DNA of 64,000 nucleotides, taken from positions 1,798,001 through 1,862,000 of the forward strand of contig NC_019793.1 of the NCBI RefSeq assembly GCF_000317835.1, read 5' to 3'. The notes beneath the pieces are model-generated. The model was not told the origin of the DNA, ran no database searches, and saw only the letters and a list, made by a program, of their open reading frames with translations. A program made the position numbers and the translations under genes. Below, one piece after another: positions 9,729-18,508 of this stretch (position 1 is the first letter of the stretch; each line of letters opens with the position of its first letter). The stretch is from Deinococcus peraridilitoris DSM 19664. Its GTDB lineage: Bacteria > Deinococcota > Deinococci > Deinococcales > Deinococcaceae.

Positions 9729-10471
9729 GAATGCTCCCTGGGGTTTTGGTGGTGGGCAAGCGGTCGGACGACACTGACACGAATTTCGCGCGAAACACGG
9801 AAGCCGAGCGCGGTGTACGCCGCGATGGCGGCGGTGTTCTGGGCGTTGACGTGCAGAAAGGGCAGCACCCCGGCCGCCTGCATGTCCCGCGCGAGGCGCG
9901 ACACCAGCGCGAGCGCGAGGCCCCGGCGGCGAAAGTCGGGGTGGGTGCAGACGCCGCTGATTTCCCCGGCGCCTTCGAGCCGGACGCGCTGCCCGGCCAT
10001 GGCGATCAAGGTTTCTTCCTGCCAGACACCGAGGTACTGCCCGAGTTCGACGGTGCGCGAACGAAACGGGCCGGGCCTGGTGAGCGCGACGAGCTGCAGC
10101 ATGGCAGGCACCTGCGGAACGCCCAGCGCCTCGATGCGCACACCGGGCCGTGGCGAGTTCACCTCGGGTGAGGACTTCAGGACCATCTGCACGAGAGGCA
10201 CCTCGAAACGCCGCTCCCATCCTTCACCGATCTTCAGTGGTTCGTCATGAAAGAGGTCGACGGACTCCTGCGCGCCGGTCAGTGTCCGCAGCTGATCCCA
10301 GGCTTGCGGGGTGCCTTGACCGAGCGCCGCCTGGGAAGCGAAGTCGGGATGAAAGCGGGCCGCTTGCGGGGTGCTGATTGCGTAGCATCGCTGTGGACCT
10401 TGCAGGGCGTGCCAGACGGGATTGCGGAGCTGTTCGGACAGGGTGCGCTCGTGAGGGGAGGACCGGGGCAT
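9725..10471 (-). CDS. GNAT-family N-acetyltransferase
   Basis: A 248-residue acetyltransferase with the GNAT acetyl-CoA pyrophosphate loop R-R-R-G-L-A-L-A-L preceded by the beta-strand G-E-I-S-G-V-C-T-H-P. The N-terminal half is a degenerate GNAT-like or FR47-type extension. The ATG at 10471 starts 11 nt after the hxlR stop; no strong Shine-Dalgarno is visible, so the start is tentative. It sits between an HxlR regulator and a hydroquinone reductase, suggesting co-regulation under electrophile stress. Acceptor substrate unknown. Confidence 0.85.
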   Translation of the reverse strand: MPRSSPHERTLSEQLRNPVWHALQGPQRCYAISTPQAARFHPDFASQAALGQGTPQAWDQLRTLTGAQESVDLFHDEPLKIGEGWERRFEVPLVQMVLKSSPEVNSPRPGVRIEALGVPQVPAMLQLVALTRPGPFRSRTVELGQYLGVWQEETLIAMAGQRVRLEGAGEISGVCTHPDFRRRGLALALVSRLARDMQAAGVLPFLHVNAQNTAAIAAYTALGFRVSREIRVSVVRPLAHHQNPREHS

Positions 10472-10482
10472 GCCGACGATTC

Positions 10483-10818
10483 TCAGGAGACGGTTTCGGC
10501 GTGGTCCACCCACGCCTCGGCCCAGCTGCTGATGCTTTCGACGACGGCCTGCAGCGCGCGGCCCTTGTCGGTCAGCTGGTACTCGACGCGCACCGGGGTG
10601 TCGGGAATGACCGTGCGGCGAATCAGGCCTTCGTGTTCGAGTTCCTTGAGGCGCTCGCTGAGCATCTTGTCGCTGATGTCGGGAATGGCCCCACGCAGTT
10701 CGGTGAAGCGAGTGGCGCCGCGCAGCATCATCAGCAGGATGGCGCCGTTCCAACGACGCCCGATGATCTCGACCGCGCGGTGGTAGCGGGGGCAGAGGGC
10801 GTGGTCGAAGTCATTCAT
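10483..10818 (-). CDS. HxlR-family (MarR-like) regulator with single N-terminal cysteine
   Basis: A 111-residue winged-helix repressor. The N-terminus M-N-D-F-D-H-A-L-C-P-R-Y carries the one conserved cysteine (Cys9). In the YodB/CatR/QorR subgroup this residue senses quinones, aldehydes or peroxides by thiol modification. The helix-turn-helix region lies around G-A-T-R-F-T-E-L-R and I-S-D-K-M-L-S-E-R-L. The ATG 10818 is preferred over the longer frame to 10872 because TACACT lies 6 nt upstream (leaderless) and the family start fits. It is divergent from the doxX operon and most likely controls both directions. Confidence 0.92.
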   Translation of the reverse strand: MNDFDHALCPRYHRAVEIIGRRWNGAILLMMLRGATRFTELRGAIPDISDKMLSERLKELEHEGLIRRTVIPDTPVRVEYQLTDKGRALQAVVESISSWAEAWVDHAETVS

Positions 10819-10830
10819 GTCTTCAGTGTA
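10819..10830 (-). promoter_or_regulatory. Leaderless-type -10 of the hxlR operon
   Basis: TACACT at 10830-10825 followed by 6 nt and the ATG at 10818; no clear -35. Confidence 0.5.
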
Positions 10831-10870
10831 CTCTTCCCCGCTTACTTTTCGTGAGCGGCTTGACATCCGC

Positions 10871-10908
10871 AACTATGTTTGACATAGTTACTTACAGAAA
10901 GTTAGTCG
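10871..10908 (+). promoter_or_regulatory. Perfect inverted repeat overlapping the -35 of the doxX operon: probable HxlR operator
   Basis: AACTATG (10871-10877), a 5-nt centre and CATAGTT (10883-10889) form a perfect 7-bp inverted repeat. TTGACA (10879-10884) lies inside it and would be the -35, with a weaker -10 near 10902-10908. Binding here would block RNA polymerase, and the only nearby regulator is the divergent HxlR gene. Confidence 0.6.
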
Positions 10909-10971
10909 AGGAGTCAGTACACCGCCGTCCAAACGACACGGTCCTGTCCACCCGCACCCGGAGGAACACCC

Positions 10972-11529
10972 ATGAACATCGACTTGGCCCTGCTCATCAT
11001 CCGCGTTGCCGTCGGCCTCTTCATCGCCGTGCACGGAGCCCAGAAACTCTTCGGTGCCTTTGGCGGCTACGGCCTGAAAGGCACCACGGGCTGGATTGCC
11101 AGCCTCGGCCTCAAGCCTGCCCCGCTGTGGACGCTCGCGGCAGCACTGGGCGAGTTCGGCGGCGGCCTGCTGCTCGCACTCGGCCTGCTTACGCCCCTCG
11201 GCGCCATCGCCGTTGCCGCCACGATGGTCATGGCGATCGCCCTCGCCCACTGGCCCAAAGTCTTCGCCACCGACGGCGGCTACGAATACCCGTTGATCGT
11301 GGCCGCCACCGCCACTGCCCTTGCCATCGCCGGACCGGGCGCCTACTCGCTCGACGGCGCCCTGGGACTCCGCGTTCCCGCCGCCCTCTCGGGCGTGGTC
11401 GCCGTGCTCGCCGCACTGAGCGTGCTTGGTGGCCCTCATGACGCGCAAAGCGCCGGCTGCCGGCACCCAGGCCGCCGACTGATTCCGGGCGGGCCTGAAG
11501 CAGACGTTGCAGGCCCGCTCATCACCTGA
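10972..11529 (+). CDS. DoxX-family membrane protein
   Basis: A 185-residue integral membrane protein with about four hydrophobic helices. It opens with N-I-D-L-A-L-L-I-I-R-V-A-V-G and the family signature H-G-A-Q-K-L-F-G-A-F-G-G. DoxX proteins are quinone- or redox-associated membrane proteins; in Bacillus a relative (CatD) is co-induced with a catechol dioxygenase. The C-terminal 30 residues are Pro/Gly-rich and poorly conserved. Ribosome binding site GGAGGAAC precedes ATG 10972. First gene of the divergent operon. Confidence 0.9.
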   Translation: MNIDLALLIIRVAVGLFIAVHGAQKLFGAFGGYGLKGTTGWIASLGLKPAPLWTLAAALGEFGGGLLLALGLLTPLGAIAVAATMVMAIALAHWPKVFATDGGYEYPLIVAATATALAIAGPGAYSLDGALGLRVPAALSGVVAVLAALSVLGGPHDAQSAGCRHPGRRLIPGGPEADVAGPLIT

Positions 11530-11559
11530 CTGCTTTCCTCCCCCACCCTGGAGTACAAC

Positions 11560-12189
11560 ATGAAGATTCTTCTGATCGGCGCTTCCGGCTTCGTCGGTGG
11601 ACGCATCCTGCAAGAAGCCCTGAACCGAAGCCACGAGGTCACCGCCCTCGTGCGCCGCGCGGGCACCCTGAGTGAACACGCACACCTGCGCACCGTACAC
11701 GGTGACGCTACGGACACGGCGCTGCTCACACAACTCGCCCGGGAACACGACGCCATCATCCTGTCCGTCACCGCACGCAAACCCGGCGACACCCCCGTAC
11801 CCGAGGTGGCGCGGGCCGTGATGCAAAGCGTGAAGAGCGCAGCAACAACACGCCTCTTCGTGGTGGGCGGCGCTGGCAGCCTGGAGGTCGCGCCCGGCCT
11901 GGCCCTGATCGACACGCCCGAGTTTCCGCAGGAATACAAGGCCGAAGCCCAGCAGAGCCGTGAGGTGCTGCAGGAACTGCGCACGAGTGAACTCAACTGG
12001 ACGTACCTCAGCCCCGCCATTGAGATCGCCCCAGGAGAACGCACTGCTTCCTTTCGCACCGGTGGTGACACGCTCATGACCGACGGGCAGGGCCGGAGCT
12101 TCATCAGCGCCGAAGATTACGCCGTGGCCGTCCTGAACGAACTCGAAGGGCCACGCCACGAACGCCGGCGTTTCAGCGTCGCGTACTGA
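11560..12189 (+). CDS. NAD(P)H-binding atypical short-chain dehydrogenase (NmrA/YwnB-like)
   Basis: A 209-residue Rossmann-fold protein with the dinucleotide motif G-A-S-G-F-V-G-G at its N-terminus and a V-V-G-G-A-G-S strand at mid-length. It lacks the Tyr-x3-Lys of classical SDRs, fitting the NmrA-like/YwnB group of NAD(P)-sensing or flavin-reductase-like proteins. A Shine-Dalgarno CTGGAG precedes the ATG. It lies between doxX and the VOC dioxygenase in the same operon. Exact reaction unknown. Confidence 0.88.
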   Translation: MKILLIGASGFVGGRILQEALNRSHEVTALVRRAGTLSEHAHLRTVHGDATDTALLTQLAREHDAIILSVTARKPGDTPVPEVARAVMQSVKSAATTRLFVVGGAGSLEVAPGLALIDTPEFPQEYKAEAQQSREVLQELRTSELNWTYLSPAIEIAPGERTASFRTGGDTLMTDGQGRSFISAEDYAVAVLNELEGPRHERRRFSVAY

Positions 12190-12203
12190 CCGTCAGGAGC
12201 CCC

Positions 12204-13052
12204 ATGACCACCCCTGCCCTGCACCCCCACCTGCAACTCGGACCGGTCGAGCTGAGCATCGCCGACCTCGCGCGCAGCGCTGACTTCTATCAGCGGGCGC
12301 TGGGTCTGGCTGTCCTGAAGCAGGACGGTCAGCGCCTGGAGCTCGGGGTTCCGGGCCGCCCGCTGCTGGTGCTGCACGAACGCAGCGGTGCGCCGATGTC
12401 ACCGCGCAACTCGCCCGGCCTCTACCACTTCGCTTTGCTGCTGCCTTCGCGCGCCGATCTGGGCCGCTGGCTGCAGCACGCCGCCCGCCTCGGCTTGCGC
12501 CTGGGGCAGAGCGATCACCTGGTCAGCGAAGCGTTCTACCTGAGCGACCCCGACGGGCACGGCATCGAGGTGTACCGTGACCGCCCGCGCGGCGAGTGGC
12601 AGTGGAACGCGGGCGAGGTGCGCATGGCAAGCGACCCCATCGACATTCAGGGCCTGGTGAGCGAGAGCGGCGCGCAACTTCCCTGGACCGGCGCGCCAGA
12701 GGGCACCGTGATGGGCCACATTCACCTGCGGGTGCGCGACCTCGCGGCCACCGAAGCCTTTTACACGGGTGTGCTGGGCTTTGACGTCGTGGCCCGCTGG
12801 CCGGGCGCGCTGTTCGTGTCGGTCGGCGGCTACCACCATCACTTCGGCCTGAACACTTGGCAAAGCGAAAACGGCCCCGACGCCTCCCCGCAGAGCGCCA
12901 AGCTGGAGCGCGCCTGGCTCCGGCTGCCGGACGGCGCGGCCGTACACAACGTCACCGGGCGCCTGCGAAGCGCCGAGGTTCCCTTCACGGAAGAAGGCAG
13001 CGTGCTCAGCGTGCGCGATCCGGCCGGAAATCTCCTGAGCTTCACGGTCTGA
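12204..13052 (+). CDS. VOC-family dioxygenase (catechol 2,3-dioxygenase-like, CatE type)
   Basis: A 282-residue protein of two glyoxalase/bleomycin-resistance modules, the architecture of extradiol dioxygenases such as CatE. Candidate metal ligands are in L-Y-H-F-A, M-G-H-I-H-L-R and the D-P-x-G-x-G/N ends of each module (D-P-D-G-H-G-I-E-V and D-P-A-G-N). The expected reaction is ring cleavage of catechol-type compounds, removing autoxidisable diols. SD AGGAG before ATG 12204. Its TGA overlaps the ATG of the remnant ORF at 13052. Confidence 0.85.
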   Translation: MTTPALHPHLQLGPVELSIADLARSADFYQRALGLAVLKQDGQRLELGVPGRPLLVLHERSGAPMSPRNSPGLYHFALLLPSRADLGRWLQHAARLGLRLGQSDHLVSEAFYLSDPDGHGIEVYRDRPRGEWQWNAGEVRMASDPIDIQGLVSESGAQLPWTGAPEGTVMGHIHLRVRDLAATEAFYTGVLGFDVVARWPGALFVSVGGYHHHFGLNTWQSENGPDASPQSAKLERAWLRLPDGAAVHNVTGRLRSAEVPFTEEGSVLSVRDPAGNLLSFTV

Positions 13053-13453
13053 TGACCCCGGCCCTCAATTACCCCATACCCAGCCACAGCACGCTGCCCG
13101 AACTCCGGAGCGCGCGGCCTGCCGCAGGACGAGGTACTCATGACCTTTCCCGAAACCTCCTACACAGCCCTGCCCGACGCCAGCTTTTCCGGCTCAGGCC
13201 TGCACAGCAGTACCACGCCTGGACCGAGCGCCTGACGAGCAGCGGTATTCCCTTCAGCGGCGAGGTGGACCGTTATTACTTCCGCAGCCTCTATATCCGC
13301 GAGCCAGGCGGCAGCCTGTTCGAACTGGCCACCGACGGCCCGGGCTTCGCGGTCGACGAGGATGCGGCCACCCTGGGCGAGCGTCTGGCCCTGCCACCCT
13401 TTCTGGAGCCCCAGCGCGCGCACATCGAAGCCAACCTCAAACTTCTTTCCTGA
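13052..13453 (+). pseudogene. Truncated copy of the MhqO-like ring-cleaving dioxygenase
   Basis: The frame from ATG 13052 (ATGA overlap with the VOC gene) gives 133 codons. The last 81 residues from Q-Y-H-A-W-T-E-R-L onward align without gaps to the C-terminus of the intact dioxygenase at 13471, with 64 identities by my count. The first ~50 residues are unrelated and Arg/Pro-rich. A second frame at 13140 looks like the start of another lost gene. The simplest reading is a tandem duplicate whose N-terminal two-thirds was deleted. The fragment lacks the first VOC module and should be inactive, though it may still be translated. Confidence 0.75.
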
Positions 13454-13470
13454 CCCTCTGGAGGCACCCG

Positions 13471-14424
13471 ATGGACCTCACCGGCATTCACCACCTCACT
13501 GCCGTTTCAGCCAATATCCGCGAGAATTACCGCTTCTACACGGCCGTCATGGGCATGCGCCTCGTGAAGCGCAGCGTCAATCAGGACGACGTGCGGGCCT
13601 ACCACCTGTTCTACTCCGACGCGGTGGGAAGCCCCGGCAACGACCTGACCTTTTTCGACTGGAACGTGCCCCGTGAACAGCGCGGTACGCACAGCATCAC
13701 CCGCACCGCCCTGCGCGTGCACGGTGAAGGCGCCCTGCGCTGGTGGGAAACGCACCTGCGCGACCACGGTGTGCAGACCGGCACCATCAGCGAACGCGAC
13801 GCCCGGCTGGTGCTCGACTTCGAGGATCCCGAAGGCCAGCGCCTCACCCTGATCGACGACGGCGGCGCCGGCGACGAGACCCACCCCTGGGAGCGCAGCT
13901 CCGTACCCGCCGAGTACCAGATTCGCGGCCTGGGACCCATCACCATCAGCGTGCCGAACCTGCGCCCCACCGACATCGTGCTGACCAAGGCCCTCAACAT
14001 GCGGCCCGTGCGGCAGTACGCCCACCCCGAGACTCCCGAGCACACCGTGTACGTCTACGAGATGGGCCAGGGCGGGCCCGACAAGGAACTGCACGTGGCC
14101 GTGCAGCCGGGCCTGCCCTTCGCGCAGGGTGGCGCGGGCGGGGTGCATCACGTCGCCTTCCGGGTGCCCGACGAGGAGCAGTACCACGCCTGGACGGAGC
14201 GCCTGGCCAACATGGGCATCCGCACCAGCGGTGAGGTGGACCGCTACTACTTTCGCAGCCTGTACTTCCGTGAGCCGGGCGGCATCCTGTTCGAGCTGGC
14301 TACCGACGGTCCCGGCTTCGCGGTGGACGAGGACCCCGCCACCCTGGGCGAGAGCGTGGTGCTGCCTCCCTTTCTGGAGCCGCGCCGAGCCGAGATCCTG
14401 GCGAACCTCAAGCCAATCGACTGA
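13471..14424 (+). CDS. Ring-cleaving dioxygenase (MhqO/LinE-like, VOC superfamily)
   Basis: A 317-residue, two-module VOC protein beginning with the family signature [10 protein letters not shown] and carrying [15 protein letters not shown]. The second module contains G-G-V-H-H-V-A-F-R and [16 protein letters not shown], holding metal-ligand His and Glu residues. The family cleaves hydroquinones (LinE activity) and is part of the quinone-stress regulon in Bacillus (MhqO, MhqA). SD TGGAGG precedes ATG 13471. Last gene of the operon, followed by a hairpin terminator. Confidence 0.93.
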   Translation: MDLTGIHHLTAVSANIRENYRFYTAVMGMRLVKRSVNQDDVRAYHLFYSDAVGSPGNDLTFFDWNVPREQRGTHSITRTALRVHGEGALRWWETHLRDHGVQTGTISERDARLVLDFEDPEGQRLTLIDDGGAGDETHPWERSSVPAEYQIRGLGPITISVPNLRPTDIVLTKALNMRPVRQYAHPETPEHTVYVYEMGQGGPDKELHVAVQPGLPFAQGGAGGVHHVAFRVPDEEQYHAWTERLANMGIRTSGEVDRYYFRSLYFREPGGILFELATDGPGFAVDEDPATLGESVVLPPFLEPRRAEILANLKPID

Positions 14425-14428
14425 GCGA

Positions 14429-14459
14429 CATGATGAGGGGCAGCCTGCCCCTCATCATG
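14429..14459 (+). terminator. Terminator of the doxX-dioxygenase operon
   Basis: Perfect 14-bp stem (14429-14442 with 14446-14459) and a 3-nt loop, 5 nt after the dioxygenase stop. The U-tract is weak (GGCCGCTTTT follows). Confidence 0.75.
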
Positions 14460-14604
14460 TGGCCGCTTTTCACATGCTTTGCTCGAAAACCCGCCGGGCG
14501 AATTTGGCAAGCGTTCACGCAGTCGCCCGCTTCAAGGAGCCATGAACCCAGGGGCCTTCCGTTGCCATGCTGCACAGAAGTCACTCACCTAAAGTGGCAA
14601 TCAG

Positions 14605-14871
14605 ATGTCCGTGCCCCGCTCCTGCGACTCGATTCGCATTCTGCTCGAAGCCCTGGGACGGGAGCTCGAAGCGCTGGAGGCTGTCGCGCCTTCCCTGCCG
14701 CAATCGAGCGTGTGCGATGAGATACAGCAGACCCTGCTCGATTCCTACGCGCGCCTGAGCAACCTGCGCAACGAGGCGTTCATGCAGCTGGGATGGCGCT
14801 CGCGCACCATGCACCTGCCCGAGCGGTCATATCGCAGTGATACAGACGGCTCTGAGCATTCGAGCAACTGA
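14605..14871 (+). CDS. Hypothetical protein, 88 residues
   Basis: Small soluble protein with an N-terminal helical stretch rich in Leu and Glu (I-L-L-E-A-L-G-R-E-L-E-A-L-E), possibly a short coiled coil, and a polar C-terminus. A TAAAGT box lies 9 nt before the ATG, giving a very short leader and no Shine-Dalgarno. Codon use looks like the neighbours. Convergent with the gene at 14877. No family recognised. Confidence 0.55.
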   Translation: MSVPRSCDSIRILLEALGRELEALEAVAPSLPQSSVCDEIQQTLLDSYARLSNLRNEAFMQLGWRSRTMHLPERSYRSDTDGSEHSSN

Positions 14872-14876
14872 GGGAA

Positions 14877-15299
14877 TCAGGTCCGCTCGGTGAGGCGCCC
14901 GTCGGGTGCGCTGCCCTGTTCATCCATCAGCTGCAGGAACGCGCGGGCGACTGGCGCGAACGACTGAACGCGGCTGGCGGGCAGGTGCGCCGGCCTGATC
15001 TTCTCGGCGCACTTCAGAAATTCCAGCACCATCAGATACTCCAGGCGCTCCAGCGTGAGCGGGCAGGCGGTGTCGGTGCCGCCCTCGGCAGGAACCAGCC
15101 GCACACCGCTCATCCGGTCGTAGACAAAGCCGTTGGCCGTCGTCACGGTGCCCGCGTCTGCCTCGCGAATCCAGGCAAGGCGCCAGGGGCGGCCCCGGCG
15201 CTCGATGCACAGCAGATTCCCGGGTGCGTAACGTGACAGCTCTGGCAGGTGCCGGGCGACCTCCAGGAGTTTGATGGGCGCTTCAGCGGTCACCGTCAT
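14877..15299 (-). CDS. Hypothetical protein, 140 residues
   Basis: Soluble protein with no signal peptide. The middle part reads as beta-strands (L-L-C-I-E-R-R-G-R-P-W-R-L-A-W-I), and the C-terminal half looks helical (R-L-E-Y-L-M-V-L-E-F-L-K-C-A-E-K). Two in-frame ATGs lie upstream (15323, 15344). I chose 15299 because GGGGAG sits at the right distance before it. No recognised domain; the gene stands alone between convergent and same-strand neighbours. Confidence 0.6.
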   Translation of the reverse strand: MTVTAEAPIKLLEVARHLPELSRYAPGNLLCIERRGRPWRLAWIREADAGTVTTANGFVYDRMSGVRLVPAEGGTDTACPLTLERLEYLMVLEFLKCAEKIRPAHLPASRVQSFAPVARAFLQLMDEQGSAPDGRLTERT

Positions 15300-15439
15300 A
15301 CGACTCCCCACTCCAATCAACATCTTTACGTCAGGACACCCCATGGCATTGCCTGCTGGTGCGCGTGAACATCAAGAGGGCTTCAACGGCTAAGGCAACT
15401 GTCGTGTCAAGGTCGAGTAGATCCTGTCACCAATGTCGC

Positions 15440-15979
15440 CTAATTGTCGATCAGGGTGTACTCGACCTTGATGTTGACACTGGTAAAGCCGCTGCTGGAA
15501 TTAAAGGTATAATTAAGGGCCTTGGACGGTTGTTCGATATCAGCGAGAATCAAGTCGACAAGAATTTGCGCGCTCGTCGAGAGCGTCAAGGGGCCCATCG
15601 AGGTGCCGTTGCCAGTATTGGGCACGAAGTTCACGGTGGCAGTGACGCCCGGTGGAAGAGCTTCAATGAGCCGCACGGTGATGGCTCGCTTGGTGGCGCC
15701 GACTGTCGTCACCGGACCGACCGTCTTATACGAGAGAGCAGGGGTACCACTGATGGTACCGGCACCGAGTGCGTTGAAGGTCACGGTGATGTCACCAGTG
15801 ATAGAAATGACGTCCGCGGCTGCCTGACCTGTAACGGCGAATGCGAGAAGACTCGCCAGCACCTTGGCTGGTAAATGTTTTGACGTTGCCCGCGGAAAGT
15901 GCCTACAAGCCAGGTCGAGTACGCTAGCTTGGCGGTAGAACGTGTTCAGCGACTTCTTTTGGTCTTGACGTAAAGTCAT
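15440..15979 (-). CDS. Secreted surface subunit B (fibre/pilin-like)
   Basis: A 179-residue exported protein with a long positively charged N-region, a hydrophobic core (L-A-S-L-L-A-F-A-V-T-G) and a cleavage site after Q-A-A-A before D-V-I-S. The mature part is Thr/Val/Ser-rich and beta-sheet-like, without cysteines. Its C-terminus (A-L-N-Y-T-F..G-F..V-E-Y-T-L-I-D-N) matches that of subunit A at 19342 (A-L-T-Y-S-F..G-F..V-T-Y-T-L-A-D-E), as expected for subunits sharing an assembly strand. The ATG overlaps the usher-like gene's TGA (ATGA). Role as minor or tip subunit is inference. Confidence 0.7.
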   Translation of the reverse strand: MTLRQDQKKSLNTFYRQASVLDLACRHFPRATSKHLPAKVLASLLAFAVTGQAAADVISITGDITVTFNALGAGTISGTPALSYKTVGPVTTVGATKRAITVRLIEALPPGVTATVNFVPNTGNGTSMGPLTLSTSAQILVDLILADIEQPSKALNYTFNSSSGFTSVNIKVEYTLIDN

Positions 15980-18507
15980 GGTTTGCCTCCCGGGTTCTCG
16001 ATTGGGCCCGTCGCCGGGACGCTGGGCAGGGGGACAATTGGGCTGGGCACAATCGTCGGATTTTCCTCTTGCATCTGAACGACACGAGGTTTGCGCGCAA
16101 AACGCAAGGACAACTCTGTACGACCTGCGGCGAGATCCACGGTGTCGGGCAGTTCAACGGTCAAGCCCTTGAACTGCGCGGGTGCAGCGGGCGTGACGCT
16201 CAATTGGTAGCTGCCGATTGGCAAATCTCCGAAGGTCAGGCGGCCAAGGAAATCCGACGTGGCCTCAAAGCGGCCGAGCTTTCCCTCCAGCGCGACACGG
16301 ATGCCGGGCAGTTCCAGCGGAGCTTCTGCTTTCTCTCCGACCACGTAGGACACGAGTCGCATGATGGTGCTGGTCGCGGGAACGCAGGTAAGGTCGTGCC
16401 GGGTAATCTGGCGACCGAACACGGGGATGTTACGAGGCGGCGTGCACCATTGGCCCGCCGGCGCGCGCAACAGAACGAGCTGGTCGCCTTGCACGAGTGC
16501 TGGAAAGCGGTACGTTCCGCTCGCGTCGGTCACCGCGAGATACGATTGTGCCTGCACGGTGAGGCCTGGAATGCCCTGGCCTTGACGGTCAAGGACGCGC
16601 CCCTCGAGGCTCCCCATATCTGTGCGCTGGTACAGGGGCAGGGCGAACGGCACGCGAGCGGTCACGCGAGCCTGGGTGCTGGAAACAGGGCCGAAGTTTT
16701 GGGAGAGACTGATCCGCAGCGAGTTGCCGTTCGCCAGGGACTTATCGACTTCAGCATTTAAACCAAATCCGCTCTGTGAGAAGTCGGGCCGACTGACGCC
16801 GGCGCTCACCCGTAAGCCGTTCTCAGCCTGCCAGCTTCCCTCAATGCTTCCGCCCACGCGGCTGGTGCCGCCGAGTAGATCGAACGCCACGTTGAGCTTG
16901 GGTTTGAGGATGATGGTGTTCGTGCCGCTGGTCATGGGATAGTCGAGACTCGCGGAGTACCGCAAGGCGTTCGTCGCCTGAGCGCCCGCCTGAACGGTCC
17001 GTTCATTCGTGAGTTCCTGTTTGAGGTGTCCCCAGTCGAACTTATAACCGGCACCAAAGCTGGTCTTTATGGTGGTTTTCTGGGTGGTGAGTTGTTCGGA
17101 CCACGTCACTCCGGCGCGCAGCTCCATGCGGGTGTCCCGCACCTGCAAAGCGAATTCTGCGTCCCTGGCGGTAACAGCGTTCGCGGTGACAAGGTTGACG
17201 CCACCACGCAGGTTTGCCCCGACGCCAAAGGAACTCACCTGCGCACCCAGGCGCAGTTCCGCGTCTGCACGCCCGGTGGGGGTGCTGTCGAAGCCGGGCA
17301 TGCGGTAACGAGCGCCTCCACCCACCCGCTGCACGTTCAAAGCGTTGTCGTTCAGGGTTACGTCGACGTCTCCCTTCACGGCAACGCCGTCACCTCGCAC
17401 ACCCAGTTCCCCGCGGGTGGTCACGCCCGGTGTAACTGCCTGCGCGGCGAGGGTGGTCGTCACACCTCCAGCAGCGAGGTCGACAGCCACGCGCGCGTCA
17501 CCCCAAGCCATGCGCTGGCCGAGTTCTATACCGGCGACAAGTTCACCGGGACGGTCACGACGCAAACCGGCGTACGTGCGGAGATTGCCAAGGCCTGTGT
17601 TGTAGATTTCACTCTGCAGCGCCACTGCCGGAGGGCGGACAGTGAAACTGGAGAAGCCGGGCGTGGTGGGCCCCAGGCTAACGCGGACATCTGGCGTGCG
17701 GACTTCTGCTTCGAAATGACGAGGCTCGACGCTCAGGCGCAAGTTCACGTTCGGCGTGAGGGGGCCGGACACGGAAAAGCGAAACCGCAGACCGTCATCC
17801 CCACCGACGACCTGCACTTCGCCGGGAAGGGTATGCCGGGCGGTACCCGCAGCGGGCGCGGGTGAGAGGACATCCGCGCTGATACTCTGCTCGGCCGCGG
17901 CACCCGAGGTGCGCGCACGCAGCGTCACGCTGTGTTTAGCAAAGTGCGCTGGCACGGATCCGGAGACCCGCACATCCTGGATTTCGCCGGGGGCAAGAGT
18001 CAGGGTGGCCGGGGTCACGCGTGGCTGACCCTGGCCGGCAGCACTAAGAGCCACCTGGGCAGGCGCGTTGCCGTCATTGCGGACCTGGAAGGTTGCCTCA
18101 GCCTGTCCGTTTGTGGCACTCGCGGACAGTGCTCGCACGTGCAGGGCGTCACGTTGTGGGACGCGCACGCCCATTTCAGTCCGGACGTTATTCACGCTCA
18201 CCATCACGGTGTGCGTGCCGGCGGGAGTACTGCGGGGGACACGGACGACGACCATTTCTACCCTCGCTTCACCTGGCGCCAACGTGAGGGTGCCGGGTGA
18301 AACGAGTACCACCCAGCCTGCGGGCAGGCCGAGTTGGAGTTGCACGTCACGCGACTCCGGACCCTCGTTGCTCAGATGAACCGCGAGCGTGGCCGTTTGA
18401 CGTTCGGTGACCTCGACGACGCCACCTCTCAGCTGAAGCTGCGCGCTGGCATTGGGCAGCAACCCCAGCGTGAGTGCCAGTACAAGCGCTGCCCGCCGGA
18501 CAAGCAC
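15976..18507 (-). CDS. Usher-like outer-membrane beta-barrel assembly protein
   Basis: An 843-residue exported protein. Signal peptide 1-22, then two Ig-like or NEW3-type domains (to about 215) containing L-P-A-G-W-V-V-L-V-S-P. A long Gly/aromatic-alternating beta-rich region (about 230-640) follows, typical of an outer-membrane barrel, then a carboxypeptidase-regulatory-like domain (G-S-L-E-G-R-V-L-D-R-Q-G-Q-G), a second such domain (G-R-F-E-A-T-S-D-F-L-G-R-L) and a Pro-rich tail. The layout is like chaperone-usher ushers but I cannot match canonical FimD/PapC motifs. GTG 18507 lies 1 nt after the chaperone's TAA, with GAGGTGA as ribosome binding site. Confidence 0.65.
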   Translation of the reverse strand: MLVRRAALVLALTLGLLPNASAQLQLRGGVVEVTERQTATLAVHLSNEGPESRDVQLQLGLPAGWVVLVSPGTLTLAPGEARVEMVVVRVPRSTPAGTHTVMVSVNNVRTEMGVRVPQRDALHVRALSASATNGQAEATFQVRNDGNAPAQVALSAAGQGQPRVTPATLTLAPGEIQDVRVSGSVPAHFAKHSVTLRARTSGAAAEQSISADVLSPAPAAGTARHTLPGEVQVVGGDDGLRFRFSVSGPLTPNVNLRLSVEPRHFEAEVRTPDVRVSLGPTTPGFSSFTVRPPAVALQSEIYNTGLGNLRTYAGLRRDRPGELVAGIELGQRMAWGDARVAVDLAAGGVTTTLAAQAVTPGVTTRGELGVRGDGVAVKGDVDVTLNDNALNVQRVGGGARYRMPGFDSTPTGRADAELRLGAQVSSFGVGANLRGGVNLVTANAVTARDAEFALQVRDTRMELRAGVTWSEQLTTQKTTIKTSFGAGYKFDWGHLKQELTNERTVQAGAQATNALRYSASLDYPMTSGTNTIILKPKLNVAFDLLGGTSRVGGSIEGSWQAENGLRVSAGVSRPDFSQSGFGLNAEVDKSLANGNSLRISLSQNFGPVSSTQARVTARVPFALPLYQRTDMGSLEGRVLDRQGQGIPGLTVQAQSYLAVTDASGTYRFPALVQGDQLVLLRAPAGQWCTPPRNIPVFGRQITRHDLTCVPATSTIMRLVSYVVGEKAEAPLELPGIRVALEGKLGRFEATSDFLGRLTFGDLPIGSYQLSVTPAAPAQFKGLTVELPDTVDLAAGRTELSLRFARKPRVVQMQEENPTIVPSPIVPLPSVPATGPIENPGGKP

Positions 18508-18508
18508 G

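Noticed and set aside
8808..10250. 480-codon plus-strand frame across yqjG and the GNAT gene
   Set aside because: Spans two conserved minus-strand genes and has no recognisable protein features.
12857..13051. N-terminal extension of the dioxygenase-fragment frame into the VOC gene
   Set aside because: Out-of-frame reading of a conserved gene; the fragment frame is taken from ATG 13052.
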